NCBI GenBank assembly: GCA_902475785.1
Contig: CABSAN010000077.1
Span: 1-7,759, forward strand
Direction of reading: 5' to 3'
Source: an uncultured Collinsella sp.
GTDB taxonomy: Bacteria > Actinomycetota > Coriobacteriia > Coriobacteriales > Coriobacteriaceae
Length of the DNA: 7,759 nucleotides
Shown here: piece after piece, positions 1 through 6,686 of the stretch
How the letters are laid out: every line of letters starts with the position of its first letter
Numbering within the stretch: the stretch's first letter is position 1
Program-made: the position numbers and the translations under genes
The notes under the pieces: model-generated
What the model saw: only the letters and a program-made list of their open reading frames with translations
Told to the model about the DNA's origin: nothing
The model's database searches: none

Positions 1-212
1 CCGCCAAACATGAGCATCTGGTCGTACTCTTTGCGCTTCTTCTCGTCCGAAAGCGTCTCGTAGGCCTCGCTGATCTCCTTGAACTTGGCCTCGTCGCCGC
101 CGGCATCGGGGTGATATTTTTGCGCGAGCTTGCGAAACGCGCTCTTGATCTCTTTGTCGGAGGCGCTCTTGGATACGCCCAGGATGTCATAGAAGGTTTT
201 GCCTGCAGCCAT
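1..212 (-). CDS. dnaJ: Chaperone protein DnaJ, N-terminal J domain (partial, runs off the window)
   Basis: Co-chaperone of the Hsp70 system in the cytoplasm; its J domain stimulates DnaK ATP hydrolysis and delivers substrates. Only the first 70 codons lie in the window. They begin MAAGKTFYDILGVSKSAS, contain the diagnostic HPD triad at residues 34-36 between helices II and III, and continue through KFKEISEAYETLSDEKK (helix III) to the end of helix IV. The G/F region, zinc fingers and substrate domain would lie left of position 1, so DnaJ versus a CbpA-like J protein cannot be settled from sequence alone. The position as third gene after dnaK and grpE favours DnaJ. The ATG at 212-210 is supported by an AGGAGAGGAG Shine-Dalgarno 5 nt upstream. 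The gene is not tightly coupled to grpE: about 110 nt with a strong hairpin separate them. Confidence 0.9.
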   Translation of the reverse strand, partial: MAAGKTFYDILGVSKSASDKEIKSAFRKLAQKYHPDAGGDEAKFKEISEAYETLSDEKKRKEYDQMLMFG

Positions 213-285
213 CGTAGCTCCTCTCCTGTTACATCCGCCGCCCCTGCGGACGGCGGCTCATGCTTTCATATGGCACTAGGCCAGA

Positions 286-315
286 AAGGGCCCCGGGTGT
301 TGCCCCGGGGCCCTT
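286..315 (-). terminator. GC-rich hairpin after grpE, possible partial terminator or attenuator before dnaJ
   Basis: On the minus strand a perfect 12-bp stem, AAGGGCCCCGGG paired with CCCGGGGCCCTT, closes a 6-nt loop. It starts 5 nt after the grpE stop codon. Only TTTC follows the stem, so the U tract is poor for an intrinsic terminator. It may lower, rather than stop, transcription into dnaJ, or stabilise the upstream dnaK-grpE mRNA. A second shorter dyad (CCGCCG at 235-240 with CGGCGG at 251-256) lies between it and the dnaJ ribosome binding site. No clear separate dnaJ promoter was found. Confidence 0.55.
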
Positions 316-320
316 CTCAA

Positions 321-1163
321 TTACTCCTCGGTGCTCTCGGCCGTATCGGCCGCGGCATCCTCGGGCGCCGCTTCGGGCTCCGGTGCGGGGCGCTTCTCGC
401 CACCGTAGGTCACCGTCACCATCGCGGAGCGCAGGATGCGGTCCGCCATGCGGTAGCCCTTCTGGTACACGTCGTTGACGGTCTCGTCGTACTGCGATGC
501 GTCCTCGACACGCCCCACGGCCTGGTGCTCGAGCGGATCGAACGCCTCGCCCTTGGGGTCGATGGGCTCAACGCCCTCGTGCGCAAACACATCGAGCAGC
601 TTGGCATGCACCGCGTCAACGCCATCGACGAACTGCTTAAAGTCGTCGGAAAGCTCTTGACTGCGGGCATGGTCAATCGCGCGCTCGATATCGTCGATCA
701 CCGGCAACAGCGCGGTGACAAGCTTCTCGGTCGCGCGCTCGCGCTCGGCGATACGCTCATTGGCGGTGCGGCGACGGAAGTTCTCCCAGTCGGCCTGCAG
801 ACGGGCGGTGCGCTCGGTGGCGTCCTTTGCCTTGTCCTCGGCGGCCTTCTGAGCCTCTGCCGCAGCATCGAGCTCGTTGCGCACGTCGGCAAGCTCCTTT
901 TGGGCCTGCTCGAACTTGAGCTTAAAGTCGTTGTCGGCGGCTTCCTCACCGGCGCGGATAGCAGCTTCCACCATCTCGTCCTCGGTCATCGTCGCCTCCT
1001 TGTTGGAATCCTCTACTTGGTTCTCGGCAGCCTCGGCGGCCTCGGCCTCGTTGGCCTCGGTATCGTCGACGGCCTCTACGGGAATCTTCACGTCCTTCTC
1101 CTCAGAGTCAACGGGGGCGGCGCCAGCGGCAGCCGCCTCCGTGCGAGCTTTACGGGCGGACAT
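321..1163 (-). CDS. grpE: GrpE, nucleotide exchange factor for DnaK
   Basis: Cytoplasmic dimeric exchange factor that releases ADP from DnaK and resets the chaperone cycle. The 280-residue product has the expected order: an acidic low-complexity N-terminal tail (about 1-75), a long coiled-coil helix (about 80-150) containing the family signature QADWENFRRR (123-132), a helical dimer region, and the C-terminal beta domain with PKGEAFDP (203-210) and VYQKGYRMADRILRSAMVTV (232-251). It is clearly longer than the about 197-residue E. coli protein because of acidic extensions at both ends; the tail after residue 255 is rich in Glu, Ala and Pro. The ATG used here is 2 nt after the dnaK stop, with GAGGA inside the dnaK end, so translation is probably coupled. 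An internal ATG at Met59 (position 989) has a far better Shine-Dalgarno and would give 222 residues. Family assignment is firm; the start is not. Confidence 0.95.
   Translation of the reverse strand: MSARKARTEAAAAGAAPVDSEEKDVKIPVEAVDDTEANEAEAAEAAENQVEDSNKEATMTEDEMVEAAIRAGEEAADNDFKLKFEQAQKELADVRNELDAAAEAQKAAEDKAKDATERTARLQADWENFRRRTANERIAERERATEKLVTALLPVIDDIERAIDHARSQELSDDFKQFVDGVDAVHAKLLDVFAHEGVEPIDPKGEAFDPLEHQAVGRVEDASQYDETVNDVYQKGYRMADRILRSAMVTVTYGGEKRPAPEPEAAPEDAAADTAESTEE
987..1001 (-). promoter_or_regulatory. Perfect internal ribosome binding site and ATG within grpE
   Basis: The minus strand reads AAGGAGG (1001-995), then CGACG, then ATG (989-987), in frame with grpE at Met59. This is a full-consensus Shine-Dalgarno at workable spacing, much stronger than the GAGGA before the annotated start. 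It marks either the true start of GrpE or a second start producing a form without the acidic N-terminal tail. It could also be chance, since AAGGAGGCG simply encodes Lys-Glu-Ala. Confidence 0.5.
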
Positions 1164-1165
1164 GA

Positions 1166-3058
<1,893 letters not shown>

Positions 3059-3085
3059 TAGAAATTCCCTCTCTCTTTTGCGTTC

Positions 3086-3115
3086 GCGCCGCCTCGACGA
3101 TCTGTCGCGCGGCGC
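3086..3115 (-). promoter_or_regulatory. Stable stem-loop in the dnaK 5' leader
   Basis: Seven perfect outer base pairs (GCGCCGC at 3086-3092 with GCGGCGC at 3109-3115) enclose a small bulge, four inner pairs (CGAC 3095-3098 with GTCG 3104-3107) and a 5-nt loop. On the dnaK transcript it lies 27 nt upstream of the start codon, with the Shine-Dalgarno (3067-3073) just outside it and unpaired. It could stabilise the mRNA, act as a protein site, or tune translation. It does not obviously hide the ribosome site, so a simple RNA thermometer is not supported. Confidence 0.5.
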
Positions 3116-3159
3116 TTCGGCTTGTCTTTCAGGATGTAGTGTATCCCCTTATGGGCCGG

Positions 3160-3199
3160 AATATACAAAATCTAAGTCAATTCATATAAGATTTCTTAT
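3160..3199 (-). promoter_or_regulatory. Probable dnaK promoter/operator zone
   Basis: This is the most AT-rich part of the dnaK upstream region. On the minus strand TATATT (3165-3160) is a plausible -10 and would put the transcript start near 3153, upstream of the leader hairpin. TTGACT (3180-3175) is present but only 9 nt from it, so it cannot serve as its -35, and no good -35 stands at 17 nt. Just upstream is a perfect 14-bp palindrome, ATAAGA-TT-TCTTAT (3186-3199), a possible operator. Neither HAIR (CTTGAGT/ACTCAAG) nor CIRCE (TTAGCACTC/GAGTGCTAA) half-sites were seen. Confidence 0.3.
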
Positions 3200-3307
3200 T
3201 GCTGAGAGTTTAGGTTCTTAAATGCGCAGGTAGATGCGCTGAATGAGTTCTCGGCAAATCTATTGAGATCTATGTAGAGTTGACTGAGGTGCGAGCCTGA
3301 AACTGTG

Positions 3308-3346
3308 TCCCGTTTTGGACGTGGATTACGGGATGCGGTTTCCGCA
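3308..3346. repeat. Two adjacent small hairpins in the intergenic region
   Basis: TCCCGT (3308-3313) pairs perfectly with ACGGGA (3328-3333) across a 14-nt loop. It is followed directly by TGCGG-TTT-CCGCA (3334-3346), a 5-bp stem with a triloop. The arrangement could be a protein site, part of a small RNA or the remnant of a mobile element end; nothing in the sequence decides. Confidence 0.35.
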
Positions 3347-3478
3347 AGCACGCTCAATCGCCCTATATTTCAAGTCACCTATAGCTAACATTTGCGCAGC
3401 TCAACGGCCTCACCTGCATGTTTTTTAGTAAGCCGCGGCATACTCGGCGAACGGTATGAAGATGCCGGTCAGAGGGTA

Positions 3479-3506
3479 TTGCAAACGGTCGCTCCCGTGG
3501 TATGTT
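3479..3506 (+). promoter_or_regulatory. Probable ferredoxin promoter
   Basis: TTGCAA (3479-3484) as -35 and TATGTT (3501-3506) as -10 are separated by 16 nt. The -10 is preceded by TGG at 3498-3500, giving an extended -10 (TGn). Transcription would start near 3513, leaving a leader of about 55 nt before the ATG at 3568. Confidence 0.5.
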
Positions 3507-3567
3507 TTTGCCCGAATCAAACCGGCGCGCATCGCCTGTAGCGTCGGTCAACAGAGAGGAAACTACC

Positions 3568-3753
3568 ATGGCTCATCCCGTAATTGATGCCGACGAGTGC
3601 ATCGCTTGTGGCGTTTGCGTCGACTCCTGCCCCGCTGGCGTTCTGGAGCTCCAGGACGTCGCTACCGTCGCTGACGAGGATTCTTGCGTCGCCTGTGGCG
3701 CTTGCCAGGACGCTTGCCCCGCCGGCGCGATCACCGAGATCGTCGAGGAGTAA
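3568..3753 (+). CDS. 2[4Fe-4S] ferredoxin (clostridial type)
   Basis: Small soluble low-potential electron carrier of anaerobic metabolism. The 61-residue product contains two classical cluster motifs: C11-IA-C14-GV-C17-VDS-C21-P and C40-VA-C43-GA-C46-QDA-C50-P. All eight ligand cysteines, and the proline after each fourth cysteine, are present. In this fold the last cysteine of each motif completes the other cluster. The halves CIACGVCVDSCPAG and CVACGACQDACPAG are near copies, reflecting the internal duplication known for the family. The rest is strongly acidic, as usual for a ferredoxin. The start is the ATG at 3568, 7 nt after AGAGAGGA; an upstream in-frame ATG at 3502 would add 22 residues unlike any ferredoxin and overlaps the promoter. 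It appears monocistronic with its own terminator. The redox partner (for example pyruvate:ferredoxin oxidoreductase or a hydrogenase) cannot be inferred from the neighbours. Confidence 0.95.
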   Translation: MAHPVIDADECIACGVCVDSCPAGVLELQDVATVADEDSCVACGACQDACPAGAITEIVEE

Positions 3754-3793
3754 CAACTCCCCCACTTGCACACCCACAAGTACACCGTGCACA

Positions 3794-3831
3794 AAAAGGA
3801 GGCCCCCGCATCGCCGCGGAGGCCTCCTTTT
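3794..3831. terminator. Bidirectional intrinsic terminator between the ferredoxin gene and niaR
   Basis: AAAAGGAGGCC (3794-3804) pairs with GGCCTCCTTTT (3821-3831), and CCGC (3806-3809) with GCGG (3816-3819) extends the stem inside. The plus strand ends in T4 and the minus strand in T5, so it can end transcripts from both convergent genes: the ferredoxin mRNA (stop at 3753) and the nad operon mRNA (niaR stop at 3845). Confidence 0.9.
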
Positions 3832-3844
3832 GCATTCGTCGTTA

Positions 3845-4390
3845 CTAGGACAGGTCATCTTCGTAGGGCATCAGATCTGCCAGATAGCCCTTTTCCTTGA
3901 GCATGGTCTCGATCTCGTCGAGAGTTTGCTCGTCTTCTGCCGCAATGCGATGGAAGTGATAGCCGCTGGTTACCGTCAGCAGCGGAAAGCTCTTACCGCT
4001 CTCGATATCGTGCAGGTAGCGCTCAACATCGCGACGATTGCGGATGTCCAGGTCGGCCGTGATCTTGCCGTACACGCGGTGATTGACGATCACGTTGAGC
4101 ACGGCGCCGCCCGCGTCGACGATGCTCGTGAGCTCATCGCCTGCCTGCTCCACGCCGTGGCGAACCTTGACCAGACGCGTGGGCACAGCCGGGCTGCTCG
4201 CCGCCTCCTGTAGTACATAGCCGCGATTGGTGGCGACGATATCGTGCCCGTCGGCGCGCAGCAGGGCGATGTCCTGCACCACGACCTGACGGCTCACGCC
4301 CACCTCGCGGGCAAGCGCGCTGCCCGAGACAGGACCTTTGGCTCCCTCGAGCACGGCCAAGATGGCACGGCGACGCTCGCGGGCGTCCAT
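3845..4390 (-). CDS. niaR: NiaR-family nicotinate-responsive transcriptional repressor (HTH plus 3H domain)
   Basis: Predicted DNA-binding repressor of NAD biosynthesis and niacin uptake genes, using nicotinic acid as co-repressor. Residues about 5-60 form a winged helix-turn-helix of the HTH_11/BirA type (SGSALAREVGVSRQVVVQDIALL, written here only as a landmark within 22-44, with the recognition helix near 33-46). Residues about 72-176 form the 3H domain, with conserved histidines at 78, 104, 127, 145 and 147. His78, Glu86, His145 and His147 match in spacing the nickel ligands reported for the Thermotoga homologue TM1602. Length (181) is normal. It is the last gene of the nad operon: its ATG overlaps the nadC TAA by one base (TAATG), so translation is probably coupled. 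Its own operon is the obvious target, giving autoregulation. This regulator is best known from Firmicutes and Thermotoga (YrxA/TM1602). Confidence 0.92.
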   Translation of the reverse strand: MDARERRRAILAVLEGAKGPVSGSALAREVGVSRQVVVQDIALLRADGHDIVATNRGYVLQEAASSPAVPTRLVKVRHGVEQAGDELTSIVDAGGAVLNVIVNHRVYGKITADLDIRNRRDVERYLHDIESGKSFPLLTVTSGYHFHRIAAEDEQTLDEIETMLKEKGYLADLMPYEDDLS

Positions 4391-5250
4391 TATTTACCGT
4401 CCAACAGACGCAGGTGCTTAAGCGAGAGGTCGAGGATCGGCGCGGAGTGCGTCAACGCCCCCGAGCTGATAAAGTCAACGCCCAGGTCGGCGAGTGCGCG
4501 GATATTGTTGGCGTCCACGTTGCCCGAGCACTCGGTCTTGGCGCGACCGGCGATAAGCTCAATCGCGGCTGCCATGTCGTCGTGGGTCATGTTGTCGAAC
4601 ATGATGATGTCGGCGCCGGCCTCCACGGCCTCGCGCACCATGTCCAGGTTCTCGCACTCAATCTCGACCGTCGTGGTAAACGACGCATGGGCGCGCGCCA
4701 TCTCGATTGCACGCGTCACGCCACCGGCGGCGTCGATGTGGTTGTCCTTGAGCATGACGGCCGTCGACAGGTTGTAACGGTGGTTGCTGCCGCCGCCGAT
4801 CTCGACCGCGGCCTTCTCGAAGACGCGCATGCCCGGCGTGGTCTTGCGCGTGTCAACGAGCACGGTCTTGGTGCCCTCGAGCGCAGCCGCCATCCGATGC
4901 GTGTAAGTAGCGATGCCGCTCATGCGCTGCAGATAGTTGAGCGCCACGCGCTCGCCCGAAAGCAGCACGCGCGCGTCGCCGCGCACCTGGCCCACATGGT
5001 CGCCAGCGTGTACCTCGTCGCCGTCCGCGGCATCGAACAACACGGAGCTCTGCGGATCCAGCAGCTCAAAGGTGCGGGCGAATACGTCCAGGCCGGCGAT
5101 AATGCCGTCGGCCTTGGCGATGAGCTCAACGGTAGCGGGGCGCGCCGTGGGGCACACGCTCGCCGTACTCACGTCCTCAAACGTGATGTCCTCGCGCAGA
5201 GCCTGCAAAATCAGATCATCGACGACGAGCTTCATGGTAATGGGATTCAT
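4390..5250 (-). CDS. nadC: Nicotinate-nucleotide pyrophosphorylase (carboxylating), quinolinate phosphoribosyltransferase
   Basis: Third enzyme of de novo NAD synthesis: quinolinate + PRPP gives nicotinate mononucleotide + CO2 + PPi, in the cytoplasm. The 286-residue product has the N-terminal alpha/beta sandwich (about 1-120) and the TIM-barrel-like catalytic domain. Expected substrate-binding residues are visible: Arg101 in GERVALNYLQRMSG, Arg135 and Lys136 in LVDTRKTTPGMR, His157-Arg158 in GGGSNHRYNL, Lys168 in MLKDNH, the acidic VEIECENL strand (195-202), MFDN (217-220) and the phosphate-binding SGN and SSGALTHS loops near the end. Length is typical. The ATG at 5250 lies 3 nt after the nadB stop and is served by GGAGGAG overlapping the nadB end, which favours it over Met6. 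It overlaps niaR by one base, so nadB-nadC-niaR are tightly packed and probably translationally coupled. Confidence 0.97.
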   Translation of the reverse strand: MNPITMKLVVDDLILQALREDITFEDVSTASVCPTARPATVELIAKADGIIAGLDVFARTFELLDPQSSVLFDAADGDEVHAGDHVGQVRGDARVLLSGERVALNYLQRMSGIATYTHRMAAALEGTKTVLVDTRKTTPGMRVFEKAAVEIGGGSNHRYNLSTAVMLKDNHIDAAGGVTRAIEMARAHASFTTTVEIECENLDMVREAVEAGADIIMFDNMTHDDMAAAIELIAGRAKTECSGNVDANNIRALADLGVDFISSGALTHSAPILDLSLKHLRLLDGK

Positions 5251-5253
5251 GGT

Positions 5254-6630
5254 CTACTCCTCCACGGCCTGCGTGCCGGCAGCGCGGGCCAAATCATCGA
5301 TTGCAAGGGTATCGGAACTCAGGGCGCGATGGCGTCCATCGAGCACGGGCTCGCCCGTCTGCTCCACGGCCAGCGACTCGCCGGTGCGCATACGCCAAGC
5401 AGCGCGGCGACCCCAGACTAGGGACTCGAGCAGGCTGTTAGAAGCCAGGCGGTTCTTGCCGTGCACGCCATTGCAGGCCGTCTCGCCGGCGGCGTAGAGC
5501 TCGGGCATCGAGGTGCGGCCGTCCTTGTCGACCCATACGCCGCCCATAAAGTAGTGCTGCGTGGGTGTGACGGGAATAGGCTCGTCCAGGATGTCGCGGC
5601 CGTCCTCCAGGCAGCGCGCGCGGATATTGGCAAAGTGCCCGGTCACCACGTCGCGCTCGACGGGGGCAAAGCTCAGCCACTCGTGCTCGGTGCCGTCCTG
5701 CTTCATCTGCTCGCGGATGGCGGCGGCGACCACGTCGCGCGGCTGCAACTCGTCGGTAAAACGCTCGCCAGCGGCATTGAGCAGAATCGCGCCCTCGCCG
5801 CGGCAGCTTTCGCTGATTAGGAACGTGCGGCCCGGCTGCGGCGAGAACAGACCCGTGGGGTGGATCTGCACGTAGTCCAGGTGCTCCATCTTAACGCCAT
5901 GCTCCTGAGCAATGTAGCAGGCATCGCCCGTGAGCTGCGGGTAGTTAGTCGAATGGTCGTATACGCCGCCGATACCGCCCGTAGCCCACAGCGTGTGGCG
6001 GGCATGGATCTTAAACGGCTTACCGGCATGCACGTCCTCAGCGGCATTTGCCAGCTCGTCGGCGGGGCGAGCCGAATCGCCCTCGTCCACGGCAACGGCG
6101 ACAACGCCGGTGCACACCGTGGCGCCATCGCGCTCGGCGGTCAGGATATCGGTCATGGCAACGTGTTCGAGAATCTGCACGTTGTCCAGCTTGCGGACAG
6201 CCTGGAGCAGCTTGGTCGTAATCTCCTTGCCCGTAATATCAGCATGGAAGGCGATGCGCGGGCGGCTGTGCGCGCCCTCGCGGGTAAAGTCGAGGCTGCC
6301 GTCGGCCTTGTGCTCAAAGTCCACGCCCATGGCCAGCAGGTCGTTGATGACCGAACGGCTCGAGCGAATCATGATGTCAACACTCTCGCGGCGGTTCTCG
6401 TAATGGCCGGCATGCATGGTGTCCTCAAAGAAGGCATCGTAGTCAGAACCCTCGGGCAGCACGCAGATGCCGCCCTGCGCGAGCATCGAATCGCACTCAT
6501 CGACGGCGCCCTTGGAGAGCATGATTACGCGCGTTCTCGTCGGCAGGTTGAGAGCCGCATACAGGCCCGCCACGCCGCATCCGGCAATGACGACATCGCA
6601 CTCCATATCGGGGTATTGTTTGGTTTCCAC
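5254..6630 (-). CDS. nadB: L-aspartate oxidase, short form without the C-terminal helical domain
   Basis: Flavoenzyme oxidising L-aspartate to iminoaspartate, the first step of de novo NAD synthesis; in an anaerobe fumarate is the likely electron acceptor. Counting from GTG at 6630 (458 residues), GCGVAG (17-22) is the FAD dinucleotide-binding loop and LAQGGI (50-55) contacts the flavin. His257 (VQIHPTG), Arg277 (ESCRGEGA), His359 (TQHYFMGGV) and Arg393 (GKNRLASNSLLES) correspond to the active-site residues of the succinate dehydrogenase/fumarate reductase flavoprotein superfamily, including the general acid/base arginine. The protein stops about 40 residues after SLLESLVWG. E. coli NadB (540 residues) continues with a helical bundle, which is missing here. 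The GTG start is chosen because AAGGGAGAGG lies 6 nt upstream and residues before it are atypical; the ATG at 6675 has no ribosome site and would run through a hairpin. It follows nadA by 56 nt and precedes nadC by 3 nt. Confidence 0.95.
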   Translation of the reverse strand: METKQYPDMECDVVIAGCGVAGLYAALNLPTRTRVIMLSKGAVDECDSMLAQGGICVLPEGSDYDAFFEDTMHAGHYENRRESVDIMIRSSRSVINDLLAMGVDFEHKADGSLDFTREGAHSRPRIAFHADITGKEITTKLLQAVRKLDNVQILEHVAMTDILTAERDGATVCTGVVAVAVDEGDSARPADELANAAEDVHAGKPFKIHARHTLWATGGIGGVYDHSTNYPQLTGDACYIAQEHGVKMEHLDYVQIHPTGLFSPQPGRTFLISESCRGEGAILLNAAGERFTDELQPRDVVAAAIREQMKQDGTEHEWLSFAPVERDVVTGHFANIRARCLEDGRDILDEPIPVTPTQHYFMGGVWVDKDGRTSMPELYAAGETACNGVHGKNRLASNSLLESLVWGRRAAWRMRTGESLAVEQTGEPVLDGRHRALSSDTLAIDDLARAAGTQAVEE

Positions 6631-6646
6631 AGGAATCCTCTCCCTT
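6628..6646 (-). promoter_or_regulatory. Ribosome binding site and GTG start deciding the nadB N terminus
   Basis: AAGGGAGAGG (6646-6637) followed by ATTCCT and GTG (6630-6628). The FAD loop then starts at residue 17, a normal distance for NadB. The upstream in-frame ATG at 6675 has no purine-rich sequence before it. Confidence 0.75.
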
Positions 6647-6648
6647 GT

Positions 6649-6683
6649 AATGTGGCATAAGGGATGGTCCCTCATGTCACATT
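6649..6683 (-). repeat. 35-nt dyad (long hairpin) between nadA and nadB
   Basis: Read on the minus strand, the arms are AATGTG / CACATT, then CAT / ATG, then AGGGA / TCCCT around a CCA loop. The only interruptions are one A-C mismatch and one G-T position (G-U in RNA). The result is about 15 pairs in a 16-position stem. It begins 3 nt after the nadA stop and ends 2 nt before the nadB Shine-Dalgarno. No U tract follows, so it is not an ordinary terminator. It may act as an mRNA processing or stabilising element, a translation control element for nadB, or a repressor site. Confidence 0.7.
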
Positions 6684-6686
6684 GGC

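Larger units (their letters stand above)
3059..3567. other. Divergent intergenic region between dnaK and the ferredoxin gene
   Basis: About 0.5 kb without a credible gene. From left to right it holds the dnaK ribosome binding site and leader hairpin (3067-3115), the likely dnaK promoter and a 14-bp palindrome (3160-3199), an undistinguished stretch to about 3300, two tandem small hairpins (3308-3346), a pair of CCTATA repeats 16 nt apart (3362 and 3378), a T6 run at 3421-3426 without a convincing stem, and the ferredoxin promoter (3479-3506). Base composition between about 3120 and 3480 is more AT-rich than the flanking genes. A 64-codon minus-strand reading frame at 3375-3569 lacks a ribosome site and family resemblance. 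I see no tRNA. Confidence 0.7.

Noticed and set aside
3400..3430. Possible terminator ending in T6 at 3421-3426
   Set aside because: Only a 4-bp GCAG/CTGC pairing could be found upstream of the T run, too weak to call a terminator.
3502..3567. ATG at 3502 as the ferredoxin start
   Set aside because: It lies inside the predicted -10 element and adds residues foreign to ferredoxins. ATG at 3568 has AGAGAGGA at 7 nt.
3375..3569. 64-codon minus-strand frame upstream of the ferredoxin gene
   Set aside because: No ribosome binding site, no family resemblance, and it covers the ferredoxin promoter and start. It is probably chance.
3568..4390. Functional link between the ferredoxin gene and the nad operon
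   Set aside because: The genes are convergent and separated by a bidirectional terminator. Closeness alone does not make the ferredoxin a partner of NadA or NadB.
4414..5421. 335-codon plus-strand frame opposite nadC and the end of nadB
   Set aside because: It is an antisense shadow of conserved enzymes, Ala/Arg/His-rich without domain features, and spans two real genes.
5860..6660. 266-codon plus-strand frame opposite nadB
   Set aside because: This is an antisense shadow; nadB motifs on the other strand fully explain the openness.
6631..6675. ATG at 6675 as the nadB start
   Set aside because: No Shine-Dalgarno, and the extra 15 residues are encoded partly by the nadA-nadB dyad. GTG at 6630 has a strong ribosome site and gives a normal NadB N terminus.
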